Assembly (NCBI GenBank): GCA_020722545.1
Contig: DYKQ01000011.1
Location: forward strand, 1 to 45,105
DNA from: Thiomonas intermedia
Lineage (GTDB): Bacteria; Pseudomonadota; Gammaproteobacteria; Burkholderiales; Burkholderiaceae_C
Reading direction: 5' to 3'
Length of the DNA stretch: 45,105 nt
Shown here one piece after another: positions 21,875-33,392 of this stretch. A program made the position numbers and the translations under genes. Under the pieces are notes generated by a model, which was not told the origin of the DNA, did not search any database, and saw only the letters and a program-made list of their open reading frames with translations. Position 1 is the stretch's first letter; every line of letters begins with the position of its first letter.

Positions 21875-22813
21875 ATGCAAAACCGACAGTCCAGCACCCA
21901 GCTCGCGCCGCGCTCCAAGGAGGGGTGGCGGGCGTACTGGTACCGGGTGATGTATTACCACGACGAACGCGACGAGAAGCTGTTCGATCTGGTGCTGATC
22001 GGCTTCATTCTGCTCAGTGTGCTGATCACCGTGCTCGATTCCGTGCAGACCGTGCATGTTCGTGCGCATGGGGTGTTTTATGTTTTTGAGTGGATTTTCA
22101 CCCTCGCTTTCACGCTGGAGTATGTGCTTCGGCTGTCCGTGGTGCAGAACCCGTGGCGGTATGCGCGCAGCTTTTTCGGCGTCATCGATCTGCTGTCTTT
22201 CCTGCCGGCGTATCTGGAGTTGCTGTTTCTCGGGTCGGGTTATCTGACCATCATCCGGACGCTCCGGGTGCTGCGCATTTTCCGGATTCTCAAGATGATG
22301 GAGTACACCAGCGCCTCGAATCAGATGCTCGATGCGCTGTCTCGCAGCAAAAACAAGATTTTTGTGTTCGTGCTCAGCGTGCTGACGCTGACCACCATTT
22401 TTGGCTCTATCATGTATCTGGTCGAAGGGCCGCAGAACGGCTTCACCAGCATTCCGCGCGGCATCTACTGGGCCATCGTCACCATGGCCACGGTGGGCTT
22501 TGGCGACATCACGCCGAGGACGGCGCTGGGGCAGATCATCACCTCGGGCATCATCATCGTGGGCTACGGCATCATCGCCGTGCCGACGGGCATCTATTCG
22601 GCGGAGCTGATCAACTCGTATCGAAACCAGCGCCGCATCGAAGAACACCGCCAGACGCAAGAGGGAGCCGCCACGGCGTGCTCGCGTTGCGGGCTGGTCG
22701 GGCACACGGCAGATGCTCGCTATTGCCGCCGCTGCGGCGAAGCGCTGCCGGGCATCAGCCGGGCCACATCTTCCCCGGATTCATCAGATTCTGCGGATCG
22801 AGCGCCTGCTTGA
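21875..22813 (+). CDS. Voltage-gated potassium channel-like ion transporter with C-terminal zinc-ribbon-like tail
   Basis: S4-like IIRTLRVLRIFRILKMM, selectivity filter TMATVGFGDITP, C-terminal CSRCGLVGHTADARYCRRCGEALPG. Confidence 0.9.
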   Translation: MQNRQSSTQLAPRSKEGWRAYWYRVMYYHDERDEKLFDLVLIGFILLSVLITVLDSVQTVHVRAHGVFYVFEWIFTLAFTLEYVLRLSVVQNPWRYARSFFGVIDLLSFLPAYLELLFLGSGYLTIIRTLRVLRIFRILKMMEYTSASNQMLDALSRSKNKIFVFVLSVLTLTTIFGSIMYLVEGPQNGFTSIPRGIYWAIVTMATVGFGDITPRTALGQIITSGIIIVGYGIIAVPTGIYSAELINSYRNQRRIEEHRQTQEGAATACSRCGLVGHTADARYCRRCGEALPGISRATSSPDSSDSADRAPA

Positions 22814-24185
22814 GGGCGCGCATCTGGGCCAGCGCCACGGGGTTGCCGTAACGCGCCAGATCGTCCCGCTTGAGCTGGCCGACTCCGTGCTCGGCCGAGA
22901 ACGTTCCGCCGCAGGCCACCGCGGCATCGTGCACGATGCGGTTGCAAACGGCTTGATGCTCGGCCAGAAAGCGCGCAGCATCCACGCCCGCCGGGGCCTG
23001 CACGTTGTAGTGCAGATTGCCGTCGCCCAGATGGCCGAAAACCACTAGGCGTGCGCCGGGCAGCGCCTGCGTGACCAGCTCGGCGGTGGATTCGACGAAG
23101 GCGACCATGCGCGACAGCGGCACGCCGATATCGTGCTTGATGTTCAGCCCTTCCTGCGCCTGCGCCAGCGGAATCGATTCACGCAGATGCCAAAGCGCCC
23201 GGCTTTGCGCCAGGCTCTGCGCCACGGCTGCATTGACGATCAAGCCATCGTTCAGCGCCATCTCCAGCAAAGACTCCAGACGCGCCCTGCCCTGCGGCTC
23301 GCCCTCGGTTTCGCTCGACTCCAGCAGCACGCACCAGGCGCCGGGCAACTCAAAAGGCAGAGCGAGCTGTGGAAAATGCTGCTGCACCAGTTGCAGACTG
23401 TGCGCGCTCATCAGCTCGAAGCCGGTCAGGCTGCAGCCCAGCCGGACTTGCGCCAGACCGAGCAGGCCAATGGCGGCGGCCACGTCGCGCACCGCCACCA
23501 GCGCGGTGATCTGCGCCGCCGGTTGCGCAAAGAGCTTGAGCGCCGCCGCGGTGATGATGCCCAGCGTGCCCTCGGCGCCGACGTAGAGATCGCGCAGGCT
23601 GTAGCCGGTATTGTTCTTGCGCAGCAGGTTGAGGGCGTCGAGCACCTCGCCCTGCGCGGTGACGACTTCCAATCCGAGACACAACTCGCGGGCATTGCCG
23701 TAGCGCAAGACCGCCGTGCCGCCGGCGTTGGTCGAGAGATTGCCGCCTATGGTGCAACTGCCCTCAGCGGCCAAAGACAGCGGAAACAGCAGACCATGCT
23801 CGGCCGCGGCTTGCTGCACGGTGGCCAGAATGCACCCGGCTTCCGCGACGAGCACGCCGCCGGCGGGGTCGATGGACCGAATGCGATTGAGTCGCCGGGT
23901 GCTCAGCACGATCTGCTCGCCGCTGACGTCTGGCGTGGCCCCGCCGACCAGGCCGGTATTGCCGCCCTGCGGCACCACCCCCACGCCGTGCAGCGCGCAA
24001 AGCTGCACCACCCCGGCCACCTGCGCGGCGTCGCCCGGCAGCACCACGGCCAGCGCGCGTCCCTGATAGCGTTTGCGCCAATCGGTCAGATAGGGCGCAC
24101 AGTCTTCCGCCAGATGCAGCACATGCGACGTGCCCAGCAAGGCGCGCAAGGCGTCCAGAAAGCGATGCTGTTCAGCGGGCAGCAT
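22755..24185 (-). CDS. FAD-binding oxidase (GlcD / D-lactate dehydrogenase family)
   Basis: VVPQGGNTGLVGGATPD, EGSCTIGGNLSTNAGGTAVLRYGNARELCLGLEVV, EHGVGQLKRDDLARY, DPQNLMNPGKM; ATG at 24185. Confidence 0.93.
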   Translation of the reverse strand: MLPAEQHRFLDALRALLGTSHVLHLAEDCAPYLTDWRKRYQGRALAVVLPGDAAQVAGVVQLCALHGVGVVPQGGNTGLVGGATPDVSGEQIVLSTRRLNRIRSIDPAGGVLVAEAGCILATVQQAAAEHGLLFPLSLAAEGSCTIGGNLSTNAGGTAVLRYGNARELCLGLEVVTAQGEVLDALNLLRKNNTGYSLRDLYVGAEGTLGIITAAALKLFAQPAAQITALVAVRDVAAAIGLLGLAQVRLGCSLTGFELMSAHSLQLVQQHFPQLALPFELPGAWCVLLESSETEGEPQGRARLESLLEMALNDGLIVNAAVAQSLAQSRALWHLRESIPLAQAQEGLNIKHDIGVPLSRMVAFVESTAELVTQALPGARLVVFGHLGDGNLHYNVQAPAGVDAARFLAEHQAVCNRIVHDAAVACGGTFSAEHGVGQLKRDDLARYGNPVALAQMRALKQALDPQNLMNPGKMWPG

Positions 24186-24564
24186 GGCGCGGCGCCCCCG
24201 TGCGCAAAAAACCGGCCACACTGAGGAACAACAGCAGCGAGAGCAGCAGTTCAATCCACCCCAACCCACGCGACGCAGCGCTGGGGTCGGTCAGCGCGCG
24301 GGTGATGCCCTCGGCCGCGTAAAACCACAACAGCAGGCTCAGCCAGCGAAACGTCTGCGCCCGGCCCCGCAGCACGCCGGGCACGGCAGGCAGGAGGGGC
24401 AGCACCTTGAGCGCCAGCAACGATCCTCCGGGATGCAGCGGCGCCACCCAAAGCTCCCAAACCACGCACAGCAGGATGAGCGCCAGCAAGCTGGCCACCG
24501 CACCCCGGTGCCAGACATGCTGCCAGGAGGCGGTCGATAACGGTTGAGAAGAATCCGACATCAT
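24172..24564 (-). CDS. DUF2069 membrane protein
   Basis: Four-TM small protein ALKVLPLLPAVPGVLRGRAQTFRWLSLLLWFYAAEGITRALTD, adjacent to wrbA. Confidence 0.85.
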   Translation of the reverse strand: MMSDSSQPLSTASWQHVWHRGAVASLLALILLCVVWELWVAPLHPGGSLLALKVLPLLPAVPGVLRGRAQTFRWLSLLLWFYAAEGITRALTDPSAASRGLGWIELLLSLLLFLSVAGFLRTGAPRHAAR

Positions 24565-24573
24565 GCGCCCGGT

Positions 24574-26453
<1,880 letters not shown>

Positions 26454-26817
26454 ACAGCGGGCGCTTGAACGTCGCCGGACGGTTGTGTTCGACAAAAAAG
26501 TGGGCCGCCCAGGCAAAGGCGTAGCCGCAGATGACGGCTGCAGGCAGCCACCACGGGTTGGCGGTGAAGATGAGAAAAAACAGGCAGATCAGCGCCAGGG
26601 TCGAGCCGACGAAATGCAGTCTGCGGGTGAGCGGCTGCCGGTGCTCGGCCAGATATAGCGGATAAAACTCGGCAAACGTGCGCGCCCCGGCCAGTTGCTC
26701 GGCGTTGGGGGGTGACGGCGCGTCATGCTGGGCCGACGGGTGATGATGATGTGCACGCATGGGGTGTCTCCAGATTCGTGCCTGGTACTTTGTCACTATA
26801 GGCGAGTTGTCGGAGCT

Positions 26818-27777
26818 TCAGCTCACGCAGAGCCTCTTTTTCGCGGCTTCGTATTCCCGCTGCAGTTGCGCCACCAGGTCTGCGGCGGGCTGCACCCGGC
26901 TCACGGCCCCTATGCCCTGGCCGCAGCCCCAGATGTCTTTCCAGGCTTTGGCCCCGCCGATGGCGGCGGCGAAATCCATCTTGCTCGGATCGCCCTCGGG
27001 CAGATGGTCGGGATCGAGCCCGGCAGCGGCGATCGAGCCGCGCAGGTAGTTGCCGTGCACGCCGGTGAACAGGCTGGAGTACACGATGTCTTGCGCGCTG
27101 CTGTCCACGATCATCTGCTTGTAGCCCTCGGCGGCGCGCGCCTCGTCGGTGGCGATGAAGGCGCTGCCGATATAGGCCAGATCGGCCCCCATGGCCTGCG
27201 CGGCAAGCACCGAGTCACCACGGGCAATGGCGCCAGAAAGCACAACCGGCCCATCGAACCAGCGCCGGGTTTCCTGCACCAATGCAAAAGGCGATTGCGT
27301 ACCCGCGTGTCCGCCGGCGCCGGCCGCCACCAGAATGAGACCGTCCGCGCCCTTCTCCACCGCTTTGTGCGCAAAGGTCTGGTTGATCACATCGTGCAAC
27401 ACGATGCCGCCCCAGCCATGCACGCCCTGATTCACTTCGGGGCGCGCGCCCAGCGAGGTGATGACGATGGGCACGCGGTACTTGGCGCAAAGCATCATGT
27501 CCTGCTCCAGGCGCTCGTTGCTGCGGTGAACGATCTGGTTGACCGCGAATGGCGCAGCGGGCTGGTCGGGATGGGCCGCGTTCCACGCGGCAAGCGCCTC
27601 GGTGATTTCGGCCAGCCATTCGTCGAGCTGCGACGCCGGGCGGGCGTTGAGCGCGGGAAAACTGCCGACGATGCCCGCGGTGCATTGCGCAATCACCAAC
27701 TTGGGATTGGAGATGATGAACAGCGGCGACCCGATGACAGGCAGCCGCAGCTTGGAAAAAATAGCAGGCAGACTCAT
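26818..27777 (-). CDS. Nitronate monooxygenase family protein (2-nitropropane dioxygenase-like)
   Basis: LRLPVIGSPLFIISNPKLVIAQCTAGIVGSFPALNAR, GADLAYIGSAFIATDEARAAEGYKQMIV. Confidence 0.92.
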   Translation of the reverse strand: MSLPAIFSKLRLPVIGSPLFIISNPKLVIAQCTAGIVGSFPALNARPASQLDEWLAEITEALAAWNAAHPDQPAAPFAVNQIVHRSNERLEQDMMLCAKYRVPIVITSLGARPEVNQGVHGWGGIVLHDVINQTFAHKAVEKGADGLILVAAGAGGHAGTQSPFALVQETRRWFDGPVVLSGAIARGDSVLAAQAMGADLAYIGSAFIATDEARAAEGYKQMIVDSSAQDIVYSSLFTGVHGNYLRGSIAAAGLDPDHLPEGDPSKMDFAAAIGGAKAWKDIWGCGQGIGAVSRVQPAADLVAQLQREYEAAKKRLCVS

Positions 27778-27778
27778 T

Positions 27779-29563
27779 TCAGAACGCATCCACCGGCAGG
27801 GCCATCACGCTGTCAGCGCCGCTCAAGACCGCGTCGCGCAAAGCGCCACAGCGCGGCAGGATGTGGGCGCAGTAAAACGCGGCGGTGGCCCGCTTGGCTT
27901 GGGCGAAGGCGGCTTCATCCGCCGGAAGGTCGCGCGTGGCCAGCCAGCTTTGGGCCATCTGCCAACCGGCCATCAGGTTGCCCGCCAGCATCAGATACGG
28001 CACGCTGCCCGCGAATGCCGCGTTGGGGTCGGACTTGCCGTGCGCCGCGACAAACGCCACCACCTGCGCATACGCCTCGCGGGCCTGCCGCAGCTGGCCG
28101 GCCATGCCCACGGCCTGCGCATCGCCCGTCGCTGTGAGCGCCTCTTCGACCTTGCTCACCCGCGCGGCGAAGTGCAGCGCCAGTGCGCCGCCATCGCGCA
28201 CCGTCTTGCGTCCCACCAGATCGTTGGCCTGGATGGCCGTGGTGCCTTCGTAGATGGTGAGAATGCGGGCGTCGCGGTAATGCTGGGCCGCCCCCGTTTC
28301 TTCGATGAAGCCCATGCCGCCGTGCACCTGCACGCCCAGGCTCGCCACCTCGATGCTCATCTCTGTCGAGTAGCCCTTGACCAGCGGAACCAGAAACTCG
28401 TAGGCCGCCTCGTGCGCAGCGCGCTGTCCGGCATCGGGATGGGCGCGGCCCACATCGTGCAGACTCGCGGCCACCAGCGCGAGTGCGCGACAACCTTCGG
28501 TGAGCGCGCGCATGGTCATGAGCATGCGGCGCACATCGGGGTGATGCACGATGCTCACCGACTGCGCCGTGCTGCCGTCCACCGGGCGCGACTGCACCCG
28601 ATCCTTGGCATAGGCCGCCGCCTTCTGATAAGCCCGCTCGGCCACGGCAATGCCCTGCAGTCCCACGGCGTAGCGGGCGGCGTTCATCATGATGAACATG
28701 TATTCCAGCCCGCGATTGGCCTCGCCCACCAACTCGCCAATCGCGCCGCTTCCCACCTCGCCCTTGCCGTCGCCGTAAATCAGCACCGCCGTCGGGCTGG
28801 CCTTGATGCCCAACTTGTGCTCGATGGAGGCGCACCAGACGTCGTTGCGCCGCCCGTCTTCCAGCACCTTGGGCACGATGAACAGCGAAATGCCCTTCAC
28901 CCCCGCCGGCGCATCCGGCAGGCGGGCCAGCACCAGGTGGACGATGTTGTCCGCCATGTCGTGCTCGCCATAAGTGATGTAAATCTTCTGACCGAACAGC
29001 CGGTAAGTTCCGTCGCCCTGCGGCTCGGCGCGGCTGCGCACCAGCGCCAGATCAGAGCCCGCCTGCGGCTCGGTGAGGTTCATGGTGCCCGTCCAGTCGC
29101 CCGAGATCAGCTTGGGGATGTAGCGCTGCTTCTGCGCATCGGTACCCGCGGTGAGCAAGGCTTCGATGGCGCCGTCTGACAAGAGCGGGCACAGCGCGAA
29201 ACTGAGGTTGGCGCTGTTGAGCATTTCGGTGCAGGCCGCCGAGATGCTTTTGGGCAAACCCTGTCCGCCAAATTCAGCCGAATGTTGCAGCCCTTGCCAG
29301 CCGCCATCGACGAATTGCCGGAACGCCTGCTTGAATCCCGGGGTGGTGGTCACCTTGCCGTCTGCCCAGGCGCTGGGATGGAGGTCGCCCTCGCGGTTCA
29401 GCGGGGCGATCACATCGCGGTTGAATTTGCCGCACTCCTCCAGCACCGCGGCCGCCGTATCGAGGGTGGCGTCCTCGAAACCCGGCAGTTTGGAAATGGA
29501 CTCCAGGCCTGCGAGATGTTCGAGGTCGAACATCATGTCGCGGATGGGGGCGGTATAGCTCAT
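27779..29563 (-). CDS. Acyl-CoA dehydrogenase
   Basis: MNLTEPQAGSDLALVRSRAEPQGDGTYRLFGQKIYITYGEHDMADNIVHLVLAR, QVHGGMGFIEETGAAQHYRDARILTIYEGTTAIQANDL. Confidence 0.95.
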   Translation of the reverse strand: MSYTAPIRDMMFDLEHLAGLESISKLPGFEDATLDTAAAVLEECGKFNRDVIAPLNREGDLHPSAWADGKVTTTPGFKQAFRQFVDGGWQGLQHSAEFGGQGLPKSISAACTEMLNSANLSFALCPLLSDGAIEALLTAGTDAQKQRYIPKLISGDWTGTMNLTEPQAGSDLALVRSRAEPQGDGTYRLFGQKIYITYGEHDMADNIVHLVLARLPDAPAGVKGISLFIVPKVLEDGRRNDVWCASIEHKLGIKASPTAVLIYGDGKGEVGSGAIGELVGEANRGLEYMFIMMNAARYAVGLQGIAVAERAYQKAAAYAKDRVQSRPVDGSTAQSVSIVHHPDVRRMLMTMRALTEGCRALALVAASLHDVGRAHPDAGQRAAHEAAYEFLVPLVKGYSTEMSIEVASLGVQVHGGMGFIEETGAAQHYRDARILTIYEGTTAIQANDLVGRKTVRDGGALALHFAARVSKVEEALTATGDAQAVGMAGQLRQAREAYAQVVAFVAAHGKSDPNAAFAGSVPYLMLAGNLMAGWQMAQSWLATRDLPADEAAFAQAKRATAAFYCAHILPRCGALRDAVLSGADSVMALPVDAF

Positions 29564-29653
29564 GCGAGTCTCCGTCTGGGGATGTTTGTGGAGCAGCCGT
29601 CTGCGCGGCTGTCGGCGGGTGTCAACACGTTGTGAACGGGCTGGGTTTAAACC

Positions 29654-30586
29654 TCAAAGCTGCTTGACCATTTCCGGCACGGCGGTGAACAAGTCGGCCA
29701 CCAGACCGTAATCGGCCACGCCGAAGATCGGCGCTTCTTCGTCTTTGTTGATGGCGACGATGACCTTGCTGTCTTTCATGCCGGCCAGATGCTGGATGGC
29801 GCCGGAAATGCCCACGGCCACATAGAGCTGCGGCGCGACGATCTTGCCGGTTTGCCCCACCTGCCAGTCGTTGGGGGCATAGCCCGCATCGACCGCCGCG
29901 CGGCTGGCGCCCATCGCGGCGCCGAGTTTGTCGGCCAGCGGGGTCATCACGGCCTCGAAGTTTTCCTTGCTGCCCAGGCCGCGCCCGCCGGAGACGATGA
30001 TCTTCGCCGCGGTGAGTTCAGGTCGCTCGCTCTTGGTGGTTTCGCGTCCGACCAGGCTGGACAGCCCGGCATCGGCCACGGCTTCAACGCGGCTCACCTC
30101 TGCCGTGCCGCCGGTCGCGGCCACCGGGTCGAAGCCCGTGGTGCGCACAGTGATGACCTTGATCTTGTCCGCGCTCTGCACCGTGGCAATGGCGTTGCCG
30201 GCGTAGATGGGACGATCAAAAGTATCGGGACTGTGCACATGAATGATGTCGGAGACCTGCGCCACATCGAGCAGGGCCGCCACGCGCGGGGCGATGTTTT
30301 TGCCGAAGGCCGTGGCCGGCGCCAGGATGTGGCTGTAAGACGGCGCCAAAGCCAGCACTTGCGCAGCGCTGGCTTCCGCCAGGCCCGCAGCAAGCTGCGG
30401 CGCATCGGCGCACAACACCTTGCCCACGCCAGCCGCCTGCGCGGCCGCTTGGGCAACCGCTGCGCAGTTTTGCCCGGCGACGAGCACATGCACCTGCGGA
30501 TCGCACAGCAGCGCGGCGGCAATGGTGTTGAGGGTGGCGGGTTTGAGAACCTGGTTGTCGTGTTCGGCAATGACGAGTGCGGTCAT
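29654..30586 (-). CDS. etfA: Electron transfer flavoprotein alpha subunit
   Basis: [105 protein letters not shown]. Confidence 0.97.
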   Translation of the reverse strand: MTALVIAEHDNQVLKPATLNTIAAALLCDPQVHVLVAGQNCAAVAQAAAQAAGVGKVLCADAPQLAAGLAEASAAQVLALAPSYSHILAPATAFGKNIAPRVAALLDVAQVSDIIHVHSPDTFDRPIYAGNAIATVQSADKIKVITVRTTGFDPVAATGGTAEVSRVEAVADAGLSSLVGRETTKSERPELTAAKIIVSGGRGLGSKENFEAVMTPLADKLGAAMGASRAAVDAGYAPNDWQVGQTGKIVAPQLYVAVGISGAIQHLAGMKDSKVIVAINKDEEAPIFGVADYGLVADLFTAVPEMVKQL

Positions 30587-30637
30587 GGAAAAATCCTCGA
30601 ATGGGTTGCTTGCGAAAAGCCGCTCAGGGAAGGCAGG

Positions 30638-31387
30638 TCAGATGACCTTGGCCTCGGTCTTCAGACGGGCGACCAGCGTGGCGACATCCGGGACCTTCAC
30701 GCCCGCGCCGCGCTTGGGCGGCTCGGCAACCTTCAGCGTTTTCAGTCGCGGGCTCACATCCACGCCCAGTTCTTCGGGCTTGAGCGTATCAATCGGCTTT
30801 TTCTTCGCCTTCATGATGTTGGGCAGGGTGACGTAGCGCGGCTCGTTGAGCCGCAGGTCGGTGGTGATGACGGCGGGCAGCTTGACCGCAATCGTCTCCA
30901 GACCGCCATCCACCTCGCGAGTGACTTTCGCCTGCGTGCCGTCGAGTTCGACCTTGGACGCAAAGGTAGCCTGCGACCAGCCCAGCAAAGCGGCCAGCAT
31001 CTGCCCGGTCTGGTTGGAATCGTCATCGATGGCCTGCTTGCCCAGAATCACCAGTTGCGCACCCTCTTTCTCGACCACGGCCTTGAGCAGCTTGGCCACG
31101 GCCAGGGGCTGCAACTCGGCCTCGCTTTCCACCAGCACGCCGCGGTCGGCGCCGATCGCCATGGCGGTGCGCAAGGTCTCGCCGCAGGCGGTCACACCGC
31201 AACTGACGGCGACGATTTCGGTTGCCGCGCCCTTTTCCTTGAGTCGAACCGCTTCTTCCACGGCGATCTCGTCAAACGGGTTCATGCTCATCTTCACACC
31301 GGCGGTATCGATGCCGCTGCCGTCTGACTTGATCCGCACCTTGACGTTGTAATCCACCACGCGCTTGACCGCGACCAGCACTTTCAT
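30638..31387 (-). CDS. etfB: Electron transfer flavoprotein beta subunit
   Basis: [53 protein letters not shown]...[26 protein letters not shown] at 31387. Confidence 0.97.
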   Translation of the reverse strand: MKVLVAVKRVVDYNVKVRIKSDGSGIDTAGVKMSMNPFDEIAVEEAVRLKEKGAATEIVAVSCGVTACGETLRTAMAIGADRGVLVESEAELQPLAVAKLLKAVVEKEGAQLVILGKQAIDDDSNQTGQMLAALLGWSQATFASKVELDGTQAKVTREVDGGLETIAVKLPAVITTDLRLNEPRYVTLPNIMKAKKKPIDTLKPEELGVDVSPRLKTLKVAEPPKRGAGVKVPDVATLVARLKTEAKVI

Positions 31388-31468
31388 GCAATTGCTCCAG
31401 TAGGGTTTGTTGTGTGGGGTCAGTATAGGCAGCGCTCTGATCTGAACGGGCTGACCGACCCATAATAG

Positions 31469-31482
31469 AACGACCGTTCGTT
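31469..31482. promoter_or_regulatory. Palindromic operator-like site upstream of etfBA
   Basis: AACGA-CCGT-TCGTT, overlapping a TATTAT -10-like element on the minus strand (CATAATAG on plus). Confidence 0.45.
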
Positions 31483-31581
31483 TTTGGCAGTGTAACGACG
31501 GGCGCGGCCGCAAATCAAGCCCCGCGCTAAGAGCCCATTGCCTTAGGCGGAATCAGGAAGGGCCGCTTTCAAAGCGGATTT

Positions 31582-32045
31582 CTACAGATCAATCGCTTCG
31601 CGGGAATGCGCCTGCGCGCGCAAGGCGTATTTCTGAATCTTGCCGACGGACGTTTTGGGCGCCTCGCCAAACACCACTTTGCGCGGCGTCTTGAAGCCTG
31701 CGAGGCGGGATTTGCAGAACGCGATGATTTCTTCTTCGGTCGTCGTGCGGCCTTGCTTGAGTTCGACAAACGCGCAGGGAGTCTCGCCCCATTTCGGATC
31801 GGGCGCATCGATCACCAGCGGCGGCGCCAGTCCCTGCTCCACCGCGATCACCACAGCTCGCTGCACCAGTGCCGATGCCAGCCGTCGGCAGCGTTCGCAC
31901 GTCTGCGCCCAGTTGCGCTGCACGCTGCCGTTCAGGACGGCCTGGCGCTGCGGATAAAGGCGGCGGCATGTTCCAGAAAGATCAGCGGCGTGAGCGGCGC
32001 GTGGTTGGCGCGATCGGGGATGAGGTCAGCGTCTTGCCTATCGGT
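31582..32045 (-). pseudogene. AMP-dependent acyl-CoA synthetase remnant (internal deletion plus frameshift)
   Basis: N-terminal-type DLIPDRANHAPLTPLIFLEHAAAF, frameshift, QAVLNGSVQRNWAQTCERCRRLASALVQ joined directly to C-terminal-type DPKWGETPCAFVELKQGRTTTEEEIIAFCKSRLAGFKTPRKVVFGEAPKTSVGKIQKYALRAQA; adenylation core missing, no start codon in frame after the MscS stop. Confidence 0.85.
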
Positions 32046-33326
32046 CTACTTGTCTCGACACGCGGACGGCTCCTTGCCTGGCGCCCACTGCAGAACCCGC
32101 TGCGGAAACGGAATCTCGATCCCGTTTTGTTTGAGCGCATGCCAGATGGCGAGATTGACCTGGCCGCGCACGCCCAGTGTGCCGTGTTCCGGGTCGGCGA
32201 TCCAGTAGCCCACGGTGATGTTGATGGCGCTGTCGCCAAACGCATCGAGCACCGCGCTCGGGCCGGGACTTTGCAAGACGCGCGGCACAGACTGCGCCGC
32301 CTCTTTGATGAGCGCCAGCGCCTTTTCGATGTCGGTGTCGTACGACACGCCGACCGTGGTCGAGAGCCAGACGTTGGGGTCGTTATACGAGAGGTTTTCG
32401 ATGCGGTTGGCGATCAGCATTTCGTTGGGCACGATGGAGTCCGTGCCCCCGGCGCTGCGCACCAGGGTGTAGCGGGTCTTGATGTCGATGATCTGGCCCT
32501 GAAAAGTATCCACCCGCACGTTGTCGCCCACGCGCAGACTGCGCTCGAGCAGAATGACAAAGCCCGAGACGTAGTTGGCTGCGATTTTCTGCAAACCCAG
32601 GCCGAGGCCGACGCCTAAAGCGCCGCCGAACACGCTGAGCACGGTGAGATCGATGCCCACCATCTGCAAGGCGGTGAGGATGGCCGCCAACAGCACCACC
32701 GACCGCAGCAGCCGGGTGAAAACCAGACGCAGACTGGCGTCCAGAGGCGAGCGCATCAAACGCGCTTCCAGCAGCGACGAGACCCACAGCGCCAGCAGCA
32801 GCGTGACGGCGATGGACGCCGCGCCCTTGAGCAAGGTCCAGCCGGAAAGACGCTGACTGCCCAGGGTGATCGACAGCGCATCGAGCGCTTCGCGAATTTC
32901 AGGCAGCACGCCCGCCAGATGCAGCGCCAGCGTCACCCACAGGCCGATACTGACCACCCGCACCAGATAGCGCTCGCCGCCATCCTTGGAAAACCGTTGC
33001 CTTGCGACGGAACCTGCCAGACGCACCAGCAGCAGCACCAACAGCACCGGCAGCGCCAGTTTGAGCAGCGGCAGTTTGAGCAGCAGATGCGAGCCGTGCC
33101 GTACCAGAACCAGCGCCAGCAAGGCCACCGCAGGAAATCCCAGGCCGTAGCGCCAGGTCGCGTGAAACGCCGTCTTCCAGTTGGACAGCTTGCGCACCTG
33201 CTTTTCAAGCGCCGTACCCAGCAGCACACCCAGCGCCACGACGCCCAGCAGAATGCCGATCTGCAAGCGCAGTTGCTCTGGGGATTGGTGGGTGAACGCC
33301 GCGACAAGGGGAGATTCAATCAACAT
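32046..33326 (-). CDS. MscS family mechanosensitive ion channel
   Basis: VFGGALGVGLGLGLQKIAANYVSGFVILLERSLRVGDNVRVDTFQGQIIDIKTRYTLVRSAGGTDSIVPNEMLI. Confidence 0.93.
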   Translation of the reverse strand: MLIESPLVAAFTHQSPEQLRLQIGILLGVVALGVLLGTALEKQVRKLSNWKTAFHATWRYGLGFPAVALLALVLVRHGSHLLLKLPLLKLALPVLLVLLLVRLAGSVARQRFSKDGGERYLVRVVSIGLWVTLALHLAGVLPEIREALDALSITLGSQRLSGWTLLKGAASIAVTLLLALWVSSLLEARLMRSPLDASLRLVFTRLLRSVVLLAAILTALQMVGIDLTVLSVFGGALGVGLGLGLQKIAANYVSGFVILLERSLRVGDNVRVDTFQGQIIDIKTRYTLVRSAGGTDSIVPNEMLIANRIENLSYNDPNVWLSTTVGVSYDTDIEKALALIKEAAQSVPRVLQSPGPSAVLDAFGDSAINITVGYWIADPEHGTLGVRGQVNLAIWHALKQNGIEIPFPQRVLQWAPGKEPSACRDK

Positions 33327-33392
33327 GCGCAAAAGCCCGAATGGCCCGAATGAACAGGCGGGCATGGTAGCCCGCCGCATCGGCTTGCTCTT

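Noticed and set aside
27539-29179. 546-aa plus-strand ORF
   Set aside because: Antisense to the acyl-CoA dehydrogenase and nitronate monooxygenase genes.
31563-31577. CCGCTTT-C-AAAGCGG palindrome just downstream of the acyl-CoA synthetase remnant
   Set aside because: Good stem but almost no loop and no T run in either direction; perhaps a decayed terminator, not enough to call.
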